In this document: positions 44,220 through 56,821 of the stretch, in pieces | Layout: each line of letters begins with the position of its first letter | Position numbering within the stretch: position 1 is the first letter of the stretch | Origin: Amphibalanus amphitrite | Taxonomy: Eukaryota > Arthropoda > Thecostraca > Balanomorpha > Balanidae | Length of the DNA stretch: 64,000 bases | Assembly: GCF_019059575.1 (NCBI RefSeq) | Contig: NW_024882976.1 | Coordinates: forward strand, 91,217-155,216 | Reading direction: 5' to 3' | Program-made: the position numbers and the translations under genes | Notes under the pieces: model-generated | Database searches by the model: none | What the model saw: the letters and a program-made list of their open reading frames with translations, nothing else | Told to the model about the DNA's origin: nothing

Positions 44220-46267
44220 TTTGTTTACCAAAATTTGGCCAAGGACGTCATTTGTTTGCGAACACAGTTGCTCGTGAAGTTGATTTATGGTTGCTTATTG
44301 GGGAAATTAAGCAAACATCAAACCCTGAGTATTACTGTCACCACGCGGTGGACTATGAAACCACCACCCGTGGCCGTCCCGCCCCAAGCACATTGCTTGA
44401 TAGCTTTGTAGCTGGCCCGGCGCACGTCAGGCGTCCATTGTGCGAACTCTGGTCTCGGCAGGGGGCACGGCGCCCCGCGGCTCACCGGGACGGTTATCGG
44501 CCTGGACTGCCCCAATGGATGGCGACACCAACCGCACTGACTGAACAGCCAGGTGCAAGCAGCGACAGTAGCGCAGCACGGACCGGGCCGCACCATCGCG
44601 ACGGGAAGGTCGGTGGCACTGACGGTAATCGACGGCACCGACGCACGTGCAGCACAAGCACCGTCAGCACGATAAACACAAAGTGGACAGGCAACAAGGA
44701 CAGAATCAACGGTAGAAACAGCTCAGACAGCACAGATTGAAGCAGTTGTGTCTACCAGTCGAAGACTCCGATTCAGAAAACAAATGATCCAACCGAGAAA
44801 AGACGAGACAACATGCGGTGGGAACCGTATCACAGGCAGTAGCACGTTACGAGTATTTATGCATTATCTTTTATGCCACTTTTAAATATTTTTATTTTTT
44901 AAAAATATCTGAGCGGTAGCAAACAGATAAGTTTACATGAAATCCGGAAAGGAAATCAAATATTCAACTATCATGAAAAATAAATATGGTTGTGATGTCG
45001 CTACAATCTACAATCTACATCAACCCATCACGGATTATTTCCAATGATAACAATCACTCACTGGCATTTAGCGGACCGCGAAGGGTTTTTCAGCCATCTG
45101 CCTGGGGCGTGGTGCCGAAACTCGCCATTGATTCGCCGTTAGCCCCCTAACGGAGCGCGCGGGCCGAGGCCAGTGGGCCCGATAGGATCACTGGTGGGTC
45201 GGGCCCGCCGGGCGGCCGGTCATCATCAGAGCCTGCAGACCCCCCAGTGACCGGACGAGCGCAGACCAACGGTCCTCGGTGACCGGGGGCATCAGACCGA
45301 CCCCCGCAGTCGGACCAGCAGACCAGCACAGCGACGACAGCGCTGCACTCGTGTCGAGCAATGCACATACGGCTAACGACAAACCAATAGCGATAACGCC
45401 ATACGCTTCTGAAAGGTCGCCTACAGGAAAACAGCAACAGAAGACATTTTGTGGGATTTGGTTTTATTGAAAACGAGTGTTTTATCACATGACAGGTAAA
45501 GAACGGACACGTCTTCCTCGCCATCTTTGCTGTATGTAAAAGGACACCAAAAGTACTGACGGACTGAGAGTCATCATATTGCAAATGACTCTGGGTCAGG
45601 CACGAATGAAGGCCATCAGCTCCAGAAAGCACGTGATAAATTACAGCGTTGCAACACAGAGCCATAATAGCAGTGCAGTACCCTGACACTGTCAGAGGGA
45701 GGGCATTTCGACGCGACCCCCTCCCCCCCCACACACACACATAATTATATATACATCTTCTCTCCAAATCGGACTGATCGACAAGAAACTGGTAACATAA
45801 TAAAAAGTAAATTGTGTCGCAATCAATTATATCGCAAAATGTGTTCTAAGAAAAATTGGGTAAAGCCGTATTATACGACTTAAAAGGCGAAATGAAAAAT
45901 GCGTAGGTATATGTACAAAAGCGCAAAATCTGTTCTATGGAAAATTAGGTACAGCCATATTTTACAACTTAAAAAGGCAAAATGAAAAATCCGTAGGCAT
46001 ATGTAGCAAAGCTATCAGGCTGGTGCCATTTTCTACACGTAGAATAGCACGTTTATATAGGTGTAAGGCATGCCTCAATACTACGCTAGACTGCAGAAAA
46101 TAGTGACCATACGGACCACCGCGGATTTGACAACTTCTGACAGCCTTCGTCGCATGTCTTTGAGCGTAAAAGTCACCAGTCCAGATTACGATGCACTAAA
46201 ACCGCGCGAAAGCAGTCAAAGGGCCAATTAGGGGTGTTTTCAGCGTTGTTATGGAAATACAAGGACA
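44220..46267. other. Unassigned interval with GC-rich islands
   Basis: GC-rich patches at about 44400-44660 and 45150-45310 resemble the cuticle upstream regions in composition but have no TATA plus initiator pair or exon. Open frames of up to about 220 codons look compositional. Confidence 0.4.
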
Positions 46268-46275
46268 CCAGCAAT

Positions 46276-48109
46276 TAGTGGTGTCAATCGGTTACCAAAA
46301 TTTCGGTATACCAATACCGAACCGATACCGATTCGGTATTCGGTATTTTATACCAAAAGCATTTGGTATTTTGTCGGTATTATGAAAGTCAACTATACTG
46401 TCATAAAAAATTTAAACATTTTTTACAAACCTTCTGAACTCAAATTTGATTTGCTAAATGACATTGGATGAAGAAAAAGGACAATCATGACACATTTCTC
46501 CCAAATGCATGATGTCATAACAAATGGGCAAACACGTTAACTGCAACATCAAACACATCAGTCTACCAATGTTAAAGGGCAACTTATCAGTGCCAGCAAA
46601 TTCCAATACCATGAGGATAATTATCTTACAAAAAAGATAATGTGCAAGACATGTATACATTAAATATTACATACATTACATTAAACATGTATCAATGTTT
46701 AACTCACTGTATACTGGAAAACATACTCTAACTACCTTACTCAAAATTTCCAAAGCATTCATTGGTAACAAATTTGACTTTGTTTTGAGAAGTCTGTGAT
46801 TGATCTTGACCTTGTCTTGCTCTCCATTTCACTGCAATGCGGTTACATTATCCAAAAGTCAAAACCCTGTTTTTTATAGCACTAGCTTCACCAATATCAT
46901 CTAATATTGAAGGCAGCATTCATCACTTCATCATCACCCCACAAATTCTCAACTTCGTTCAACTTCAAAAAGATCCTGTGGATAATCTATTTTCTTTACT
47001 TAGTGTTCTCTTTCCTGATCTCCTCAACAGATAGAAATCGCTAGCAATGTAATCAAAAGCATTCCTAAAATATAATTGGGTCTTGGCTTGATTCGCAATT
47101 AGCAGTTTAAAACTGAACACATCTAAGAACTTTTAAATGTCGCATCTGCGCCAAATTTCGATGTAGCTCAAAACTAATTTAAAATAATTGAGCAACATTG
47201 TTTTCTGGTTCATTTTTTAGCGATAGCGGCGTACAATCTTTCTTGAATTAATTTAAAGATACCAAAATATGAACATCATATTTCTTAATTAAGTTTACAT
47301 AAGCAAAAAAAGAAAAAAACTATTTTATGCAGTTCCGTGCGTTTCGTGCCTAAATGCAAATGGCCGCCGCCTGCAAGGCTGCCATTGTGGAAGTGATGCC
47401 ACGTGACACGTGTCAATGATTCCTTAAAATTATGGACATTTTACTTAGCTTTCATCGCGATATCATTACAGTGGTGTCTGCTATCTATCAGTGTGCCTCG
47501 TAAGTAATTGTTTATTAAGATTTGTTGTGTTAAACATTTATTTATGATGAAAAATTGGCTGCGTCACTATCGTCACCATCGCTTCTTGAGAGTTGAACTG
47601 TAGGTAGGTATCATGGATTTTGTTTACATTAATGGTATAGCCCAGCCCATCATTGTCATTTGGTTTCCATTTTTGGATCATGATAACATACGTAACCCTG
47701 TCTTGACTGGACTCGAATTGAATTGACTTGGGTTCAGGCATGGATGAGATTCAGGGTTCAAGTTCTTGTCCTATCACCTCATGCAGGGGACTTGATCCGC
47801 ATCCCAGTTAAGTAACTGACCTGAATATTTGTTAATAGTTACACAATACAATTATATGTTTTTGCAGTGAAAATAATTTAGAGATTTCCTGACTTGTTTT
47901 TGTTGCCTTATTTTAGAGTATTACCTTTTAATGCTTATCATTTGTTTTGAGAAAGTTTGAAGCATTTGTTTGATGGTTCCCTCAATTCGGTACCTAGTCG
48001 GTATTTCACCCTATTTCTGAAAATCGGTTCGGTTTTGGTATACTCTCAGTGGTTTTGGTCGGTATCGGTTTGGTATTGGTTTCCAAAATTTCTGAAATTG
48101 ACATCACTA
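46276..48109. mobile_element. Non-autonomous hAT element, 1.83 kb
   Basis: Ends TAGTGGTGTCAATCGG (46276) and TTGACATCACTA (ending 48109) are inverted. ccagcaat flanks both sides (46268-46275, 48110-48117), a perfect 8-bp duplication. The subterminal regions are rich in CGGTAT/ATACCG words. Same family as 2657-4298. No transposase frame. Confidence 0.9.
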
Positions 48110-48117
48110 CCAGCAAT

Positions 48118-49776
48118 CGTATGCATGGACTGGCCTAGTGCATGTACCTACATATGTGCCTTAGGACATCCTAAAAACCAGTGTTTTCAGAAGTGTCAGT
48201 GGGTTACACGTGATAACTGCGAAATGACATGTGAATAGCTTCACTTATCTCGAGCCCAAATGTTGTAAAAGTGGGGCGTAGCTAACTATCTCGTCAAGAC
48301 CAGCCGTCCACGCTAAGTAGAAAACTACTGTTTTATGGAGGCAGCGAAAGAGCGCAGTGAGCATCGTAAGCGCAACATCTGCATCAAAGGGCTTCGTTTA
48401 CGAAAGTCAACGATACCACCAGTGGCTATCACACTTCCAGACTTGATGATTTTACTACTCTATTACACTGGTCAGATAGGAGTGCTGATAAAGCCACACA
48501 TCTTACCACAACAAGCGTCAGCCAACATAATCAGCCACATAATGTAGACGAAAAGCTCGCCGACTGTACTTGGCGGTTAGCCGCAACGGCGGCATGAAAA
48601 ACGGATTGGGCGCCGCGCCGAAGGACGCGCGGCTGGAAATCGGTGGCCGCCGATTGACGCCGGGTCCATCGGCGGCGAGCCAGTGACCAGGTCAGTCCCG
48701 GCGGACCACACCCGGCGGCGCCGTGTCGAAACCCCGGCCACAAAACACCGCCACTGCCGATTACAATCTCGGGCAAATAGGACAATGGCGGTGTGCTGGC
48801 TCCCGCCGAGCAGGACGCCACCGATAATGAGAATAACACTGGACAGATGTGGTCGATTCAGGCGATAATAGGCAGTCAACAGGCAATCAGGAGGGAGGGA
48901 AACAATTCATACGGAGCGCATGAGCATGACGTTATGGGATTATTGAGTCGTATCTCAGGATAAACGCAAGGATAATGGAACAATCCTTCGATTGGAACGA
49001 GACTTGTGATGAAGAGCATAGGATCAATAGGTACAGCTGATAGCAAAAAATGTTAAGTCCCGACTAATCAATCGAAAAACATGAGGCTTAATTGCAAGGT
49101 ATAATTGCCCGACGGTTAACTGATGGTCCCGATACAAATAGATGCAGACTCGCAATTAGACAAATAAGCTCACATTGTGCACTCCAGCTCTACAAAAAAT
49201 GAATGAACTTTCTTATGAAATGCATTAAGAACTAATAAAATATTGCAGGATGTGATTCATGGCTGTATCATTTTTTCACGAGGAAAGATTTAAGTTTTGA
49301 TTTAAGTTTTGTTATTGACAACCGTTCAAGAGAAACAAGTGCAAAGGCAGTAGTAATTTTGGGTACTTCAAACGATAAGCAATTGAATAGGAATGCAACA
49401 AGGGTAATACAGCGACATTTGATAGAGGAATATTACACGGTTATAACAGTAAAATGTTTTTTCTTTTTAGTTATTGCAGGCCGGCTACAAATCACATTCA
49501 ACGTGAACGGGTCCACGTCAGGCAATGGAAGCACTGACAGCACCGTCTCGTCCGTGAGGCCTGTTGACGGCGGTGGGCGGGTCCCTAGCCCTACCGACCG
49601 GCGTGATGACAGCGACGGAGCCGGGGGCGCCGCCGCCGACCGTCCCACGCGGGGCTGAAGGGGCGCCCGCTCCACTGCACACTGGGCCGGGGGCCCGGAA
49701 AAGTGCTAGAAATTATTTGTGATTGAGTTGTTGATCTCAGCGACAAGCAAACATGCTAAAAACGAAGTGGGGCTGC
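48118..49776. other. Unassigned interval with two GC-rich islands
   Basis: GC-rich patches at about 48560-48790 and 49540-49690. No coding exon or core promoter could be supported. Confidence 0.4.
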
Positions 49777-50475
49777 TTAACCCTCGCCGGACCTGTTGTC
49801 GGACCCCCCACCCCCTCGGCCGGCCGAGGGGGGAGGGTTGGTACGACCCCTTTTCGCCGTTTCGCCCCTAATGGAGCTAGAGCCTCGCGGAAAAAACAAG
49901 CGTGTGCGCCGTTTCAAGACGGAACGATTGATACCCGATTTCAAGGTCCCATGTCAACCGGTAACCTCTGAGGTGGTCAAAAAGCCCAAGGTAGGGTTTG
50001 GTTTTTGGTAAATAATTTCGCATAAAATGGTCGCAGAGCAGCGATTTTGACACCATCGTGTTTGCCTGGCTCAGGCGCGTCGAATGGTATACTTTTTGTT
50101 CGGGTGAGGTCAACTTAAGGTGTTGACCTCAGGTCAAGGTCAGGTCAGCATCCTCAGGTCACGAAGTTGGTCGAAAGAGGTCATGTCGCATATCATTCGA
50201 TTCGGGAGGTCTTCCCGAGTCCATTGGTGGCTTTCCCGAGTCGCTGGCTCAATTTGATCATGAGTTATTGACAAGAAACTCCTATGACCGTAGTGACGTC
50301 ATAAATGACGTCACGGAAGGTCAAAAATGCAAAAGTAAAGCATCGGATCTTGCAAGGAGTGCATGAAATCACGATTCCGTGTGCTTGAGATAGTTTGAGA
50401 TCATTCCATGCGCAAAAACAACAGTTTCCTTATCTCCCCATTTACTTTTAATGGTGATGTCACGTGACCTCGAAG
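49777..50475 (+). mobile_element. TTAA-type element A, copy 2 (truncated)
   Basis: TTAA (49777-49780) plus CCCTCGCCGGACCTGTTG. It follows the reverse complement of 1320-2348 up to about 50475, where similarity ends. The right terminus is missing. It keeps the short frame with RGKNKRVRR...LIPDFKV. Confidence 0.8.
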
Positions 50476-50962
50476 AGTAGCAGGCATTAGCAAAAATTGC
50501 GAGTAGGGAATGACAGAAAGATGATTAGTGGTTTGTATGGCACGGTCATTTTTAGCGGCTCGAAATAACATTTCTCAAAAAGTCTAACTTAAGAGCAAGT
50601 TGTTGTTGATTATCACTTACTTGTGTTTGGGGGTTAATAATGACTGATTTTTTTAGTTTGGCCCAAAAATTTTGACAGCATTGTGTGCGTTGATCAATTC
50701 TGAGCTCAGGGACATATATTTTATTCAGATTATAAGCCTTAGTTTTTCACAACTTCCAGCGCTATAAAGAGCGCCGGGCATTCAGTAGAGCGGCGAGGTG
50801 ACAATTGCCCCTACATCATGTGGTTTACTGGCGCATATCTCGAAAAGTAGCAGGGAAAAGCAGCAAAGTACCTATATGGAACGAAAGATGAGTAATCAGC
50901 GGCTAGTATAAGATGTTTATTTTTAGCTGCTCGAAATAACGTTTTTTTTTAAAGTCTATTTA
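50470..50962 (+). repeat. Two diverged direct copies of an about 130-bp unit
   Basis: 50470-50600 and 50835-50962 share GAAAGATGA...TTTTTAGC(G/T)GCTCGAAATAAC and the preceding AGTAGCAGG. They are about 360 bp apart. Confidence 0.65.
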
Positions 50963-51764
50963 AAAATTTAGATATTATTTTTATTTAGGTCTTGCAGCTG
51001 CTTGCAAAAAGCTAGCTTATGTTGCAGAAAAGCGATGCAATATGTAAGAATGTTGTTGGGACAGTGAACAACAGTGCCCTGAACTAGTCTGACAGAAAAT
51101 TGCGTTCAAAACGACAACTGGTCAACTAATAAATATCAACTAAAGATTAGCATTAAAATCGGCAAATGTGGTGGCCACTAGCGAGTCTAAATAGTCTTGT
51201 GTTTGGTGACAACTGACCACCTCAATTTCGACCTTAGGGCAAAAATGGCATCGGAATCGTATTCTTCGATCAATTGGGATTAAATGATACCTATTTTGTT
51301 CATATTGCGGACAGTCAGTTTGGGGGAATTTCTAGCGCTTTTTCGGGCTGCCGGCCTACAGTGCACTGCCGCGGGCGGCAGGCCGGCGAGAGAGGCGACG
51401 GGGTAAATCACATCGAAAATGACACCAACTTACATCAGAAGGAGCTTGTAATTAACCTTCGCAAACGCTTCAACACGTATTGCATATACAAGGCGCAAAA
51501 CAGCAGAATAAGTGGTGTTTATGAGGAAGGGTGCCCAGGCTGCGGACTCTGAGGTCATCGGCGTCAAATGATGTACCGAAGAAGTTATCACGAGACGCCA
51601 CCACACTTCGCAGTCCTCGCCAGTGTTGATTAGACGCGTGACAGGTCAGTGTTCGGTTTGATTTGCCTTCGCAACTTCAGCTCTTCATTTTTGTTGAAAT
51701 CATTCATCACGCTAAACACAGGGATTCCACAGGAAAATAGCGGCTACTCCTATCCTTTCGGTCT
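50963..51764. other. Unassigned interval
   Basis: No supported feature. Confidence 0.4.
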
Positions 51765-52847
51765 TTAAAGGTAGTGTGCCACCTTTGAAAGATTTCCCAT
51801 TTTATTTTTCCTATGATAAGAAGCTTCTGTTTTTACCTAATATCGCAAAAAAAAAATCAAAAATGGGCCTGGAATAGTGCCTTTTTCGCCTAAAAGTTTA
51901 TCGGTTTTTCGATATGTATAACAACTGTAGTGGGCTGAGCTGCAAACAGGCGTCGGCAACAATCGCGAATGCGGCGCACATGTGACAATAAGCAAAGGTC
52001 ATTATAGAGTTACGACGTACGGGAATGAGTTATCAGCTGTCTAATCGTAGACAACACAATGTCGAGCCTTAAACTGTAAGCCTGTATTGGTATTGTTTCT
52101 TTTATTTGGCTGTCGAACATTATTCATGGTTTGAAATATTATTTTATGTAAAATAATTGATATGAAAAAGCCGTCTCTTAAGTTATGACCCCATTTCACC
52201 ACACGCAAGTGGCAGAAATGACAATGATCAGCTGACGCATTTTTCTTGGCCGAAGTCAGAGCGCGCGTCCCGACGCACCACCACACCGCACCACAAAGTA
52301 TGAGCAGAAGCCGCGCCCAAAGCCAGAGCCCCGGTAACGTGAGATAGCCGAGTCGGGGCAGCGTGCGCTGACCCAAGCCGGGGCCGCGGCTTTGGGCGCG
52401 GTCTACCGCATCCCCGCGGGCAGCCCCGGGCTATCACATGACACCGGGAGGACGCGCGGCCCCGGCTTGGGTCAGCGCACGCTGCCCCGACTCGGCTACC
52501 TCACGTTACCGGGGCCCTGGCTTTGGGCGCGGTCTACCGCACCACCTAACAGGCGTGTTCGAAACCGCAGGAGATGATGATGAACGGGTTTATCGAAACT
52601 TGATTGGATGAGCATATCGGTAATAGCGATTTCAGTGTGTGCATTTATTGTTCATAGTGGTGTGAAATGTGGTTGGGGTACGACCGACAACCCGTCGGGG
52701 CGAATTTCGCACTGGGGTACTCAAAATTTGAAGAATTTAAGACGTTTCCATGAGTTTTGAAGGTATGGATAAGTTCCAAAAATCCGGTTCTCCTTATCTG
52801 GGCCATTAACTCCATACAGTCCAGGAAAGCTGGCACACTACCTTTAA
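51765..52847. mobile_element. TTAA-bounded element I, 1.08 kb
   Basis: TTAAAGGTAGTGTGCCA at the left is mirrored by TGGCACACTACCTTTAA at the right, with TTAA at 51765-51768 and 52844-52847. Different family from MITE D despite the similar first bases. It contains a long GC-rich hairpin. Confidence 0.8.
52311..52532. repeat. 78-bp inverted repeat, GC-rich
   Basis: 52311-52388 and 52455-52532 are reverse complements with two mismatches in 78. The phrase GCTTTGGGCGCGGTCTACCG occurs directly after the left arm and again at the right arm's end. Confidence 0.9.
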
Positions 52848-55202
52848 TATTGGAGTCTAGAAGAGACATCCTGCTTTAGAAGACGTTCACCGTACCCTCT
52901 GAATCCGTCTCGGCAAAGTGTTAGTGACCAGCATGCGTGATAACTCGCCTCTAGGCTCCTATGGTGGTGAATAACACGTGCACCGGACCCTGGTCACGGG
53001 TACACTCGGCTCACGTTTTCAACATGGCACGCTCCTGGTGCGCCTGCCCGACGGTCGAGCGGCGTTTCCGCTGTGCGTGTCTACTGCGTGTCAGTAGTGC
53101 CTAATCGTGCAAAGCGACTCACTAGTGCGCCAGCTGACGAGTTACCAACCACTTCAGACTCGTTGCTACTATACCTACCGTATTTCGAGACTTATATTGT
53201 CGATGGTCATGAGAGCGATTCCACTTCAAACTGAATAAAGCAGAGTGCAGATCGTTGGCCTGTCCATTTCATTTCAAGCTAGAAAGTAGAATGTTTCAAT
53301 GGAGCAGAGTTTCCTGTCCCGGTTTCGACCACAACCATCCGTTCAGGTGCTTTCGGGGTTCGGGAGAATCCGGATGTCAATGTGAAACAAAAGGTGTATC
53401 AATGGAAATATGGTGACGTTACATAATACACATCCAATTCCGGCTAATCCCCGAGTTCAATCCTACTTCCAGTCCTTTAATATTGTAGATAGCAGGCTTG
53501 TACTGGTTCTAACTCTTTCGGTACATTCCGAGCATTAATTATCCATATTTGTAGCTTCATTAGAGTGCCGTCCTGACAGCTAACAACGCGCCTTGACCGC
53601 GCCTGCCCACACGACTGATGGCTCGAATCTCACTCGCCATGGCCCGTCTGACGTCAGCAAAAACGGGCCGACACAAACGGTTCGTCTGGCAATCGGTGCA
53701 GGCCATTCAGTGGTGGGGGAGGGAGGCCCGGATCCCCCGGGGCCGCCAGTCGTCCCACCCACCGCACCTCGCGGCACGGGGAACTGGGTCACATTTCATC
53801 GGGGGTCGGCGGCGGCCCCACCCCACCTGGCCACTCCGTCCGGAGTCCTGCAGTGCCCCTCCGCCCACACAGAGCGCCAGCAGAAGAATTCGCGGCGTGT
53901 CACGATGGCGCAACTAACAGCGGGACGGGGTGGGGCGGGGTGGCCGTGAGAGCGTCGGCGGCCGCCACGGCCGGTGGGCCGGCCCCTCCCTGCCTGCTGG
54001 CCGTCACCTGACTGATGGGTGCCCGCTGTCCACCGGACCACAGCACCCCATCAGCAGGTAATGGCCAGCTCGCCTCAAATAACGGCCGAAAGAATGGCGC
54101 AAATCCGAGCGGATGCGATACCATTAAGAACTCTCACAGCACACGTGATCTATGATTTGTAATATCGCACAAACATACACAAACACTTTCCCTCTGAGCA
54201 GCAAAAAGGCTTGAACGTCACCGTTTCCACTGAATAGTTAAGATCTTCGATGAACATTGCCACCACTCCACACTTACATCTGCAAGGTTCCGGCCGTTGG
54301 TGTTGATGGGACCGACAAGCGCGGGCTCTTGGTCTCTCATTCATTTAGCAGAAATCGTGCCTACTTTTCGAATGCTCATGCTATTGCCATCTTCTTATAC
54401 GCAACAAGTTCATATGACAATAATTCATCCGTTTAGGATGAATTATTGTTTATTCATATTAGGATCCGTATTAGAATATCTGTTTAGGATGAATCGTGGG
54501 CGCCATCTGATATTATTATTGTCAGTATTTTCTATCGTAGATTGTCACTTGTTCAACTCGGATTGCATTAGACTATGCATGAGACTAGGGTGAAATGGGA
54601 ATTCAACTGGAGGGGAATAGCGAGAGCGACGCATGGTGGCATTAAACACCTTCATCTACACAGCACACTGAATAACTATGCTATCTTTAGGGAAAAACTG
54701 ATCATCTCTGCAACACACCGCGTCGCCGGACACTGCATCATTGCCCGCCGCGAAGGTCAGCTGACGTCACTTGGGGTACCGGTGACGTCACCGATGGAGG
54801 GCGTGACGCGGAACAGACGGCCGTTTCTCCAGAAATGGGTCACTGCCGGAGGGCGTCGTCCGCAGCAGCGGCGCCCGACTGTCTGCGAGAGGGGCGCCGT
54901 TGCGCGCCCGCCGATGTCACAGCCATTGGCCTAGCGACCGTCGCCAGCGCTAGGACCCAACGGAGGACCTATGAGCTGGATCTATAAGCACGTTGACGTG
55001 GGGTGGCTAGATTCCCCCCCCCCCCTCTGACTATTCGCGATAGATTGACGACTAATGATGAAATCGCCCGACAATTTTTTTTAAGTTCTGTAATTAATTT
55101 AGCATGGTCTGTGAAACTTCCGTTAGGCTTCACAGATACCTTACTTAGATGTGAACAATTCGTGATGCTATTAAAAAAAAAAAATCCGGACCAAAAAGAG
55201 GC
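52848..55202. other. Unassigned interval with GC-rich islands
   Basis: GC-rich islands at about 53580-54080 and 54720-54960. The second is followed by TATAAG at 54983-54988 but there is no initiator or exon. No gene supported. Confidence 0.4.
54417..54449. repeat. Perfect hairpin, 14-bp stem, 5-base loop
   Basis: ACAATAATTCATCC, loop GTTTA, then GGATGAATTATTGT. Confidence 0.9.
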
Positions 55203-55676
55203 TTAAAGGGACCCTCCCACCTTCAAAAAAGTTAATGAATTGGCATGAAAGTGATGTCGCTCGGTTCAGAAAGAGCAAAAACGAATATCTACCAAATTTC
55301 ATCGAAAATATTCACCGGTTTTCAAGATATTAGACTTTTACTTTTGTTTACTTTTTGGGATCTCCGCTGTTCCTAGCGACTTTATTTGAAAGTGCGGCAT
55401 TTGTTGCGCGCAAAGCAGCATATACCACCGCGTGCTGCCAAACGTTTTAGTAAAAGATTTAAAAATCGTTAGATCTCCGCTGACGTCACAAATTCTAAGG
55501 GGGCATACCAATGCATTAGCCCCTTAGAATCCGAAAACTGCAAGTTTGAAATTCCATATCTCCGAATTAAAGCATTTTTCGATGTTGTGAATGCCCAAAC
55601 CGGTATTTTCAGGCCATGGCCACCAATTTGGCTATCTCAACTCAAAACTAATGTTAAGGTGGGAGGGTCCCTTTAA
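55203..55676. mobile_element. TTAA-bounded MITE D, copy 3 (complete)
   Basis: Inverted ends TTAAAGGGACCCTCCCACCT with TTAA at 55203-55206 and 55673-55676; 474 bp, non-coding. Confidence 0.9.
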
Positions 55677-55867
55677 TATAACACCATATAAAATGTACGT
55701 TGGATTTTCCCAGCGATTTTCACGTAAAATCCATCGAAGGGGTCACACGAGAAGCTCTAAAACTTGGCTAACTTGGATGTTAAAAGAAAGGCTTTTGATT
55801 CGTAGATCTCAGAAATCCTAGTTGAAAAACCAATCAATTTTTCATTAAAAAAATGCGACGTAGCTAT

Positions 55868-55928
55868 AACCATGACTATGAAGATAACTATATAACTATA
55901 TAACTATAACTATATAACTATAACTATG
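55868..55928 (+). repeat. (TATAAC)n tract at the LINE 5' side
   Basis: Repeated CTATATAACTATAAC words immediately before the LINE ORF1. Confidence 0.8.
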
Positions 55929-56770
55929 AAGACAGTTGAGATCTCTCAACTCAAATTAAGGTGGACCAGCAAAACAACGAGTACTGAGCTAGCAGATGAT
56001 TCAGCAAGCTTGGGTGCAGGAACCAAAGTTGATGAACAGAAGAATGAAGCCTGTACAGCAAGCACACCACCGAAGCTTCTGAAATGGCTGGGCTCCCTGC
56101 CCAAGGATCGTCCTGCGGTCCTGGCGACTCTTATGCTGCTTCCAGCAGCAAGAGCACATGTGGTGGTACACCAAAGCGAGATCAGGAAATTCTATCAAAG
56201 AAGAGTGATGCTACTCCAACACCCCACTACAACGGCCAAGGAGCTAGGCCAAAGGAAAAATCAGAAGTCAAGTCCCAACAAGCCAAGGGAAGTTCTCCAG
56301 CAGAAGAGAGACCAAACAGACCTACATATGCTGACATAGCAGGCGAATGGAAGACTATGAAGAGAGTAGCGGGCAAACTTAAAGCTGTGACAGAAATGAC
56401 AGAAGACGAGAAAATGCTAGATGAGGCTAAACAGGAAAACAAACTCATGAATAAGATGAACGACAAGAAGAAAAACCATATCAATGGAACTATGAAAAAC
56501 ACTGGACTCCCAACTATAAAAAAGAAAAGGTTTGCCAGCATATTTGCATCGAGATTCGACCCAAAAGTGAAGAAAGAGGACCTTCGACAGTATTTGGAGG
56601 AGAGACTGGAAACCAAGGTGATGGTATCAGATGTGAAGACCCGTTACAACACCTACACTTCATTTCATGTGTTGTGTGAATGTTCAGATCCAAAGTTACT
56701 ACTTTGTGATGAGATATGGCCTGAGGGGTCCTATGTCAGGTGGTGGAAGGAGGACTTTCAGAAAATGTAA
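55926..56770 (+). pseudogene. LINE ORF1 (gag-like)
   Basis: The first part is open in one frame from 55926, and from about 56084 the plausible frame shifts by one. The second part is Lys/Glu-rich with a coiled-coil-like segment, then FASRFDPKVKKEDLRQYLEE and TRYNTYTSFHV and WPEGSYVRWW, the RRM-like C-terminal phrases common in LINE ORF1 proteins. It ends at TAA near 56770, about 50 bp before ORF2. The role would be binding element RNA. Confidence 0.7.
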
Positions 56771-56821
56771 GTAAATGTAAGTGGATCCCTATCAGTGGAC
56801 AAACTAGTTTAGATCTCAGAA

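Noticed and set aside
44078-44740. 220-codon open frame
   Set aside because: Starts in a transposon relic and runs through a GC-rich island; composition explains it and no domain is visible.
45147-45767. 206-codon minus-strand open frame
   Set aside because: GC-rich low-complexity translation without recognisable domain.
50763-50786. TATAAA plus TCAGT core promoter
   Set aside because: The spacing is about 21 bp, too short compared with 32-33 bp in the real promoters, and no gene follows.
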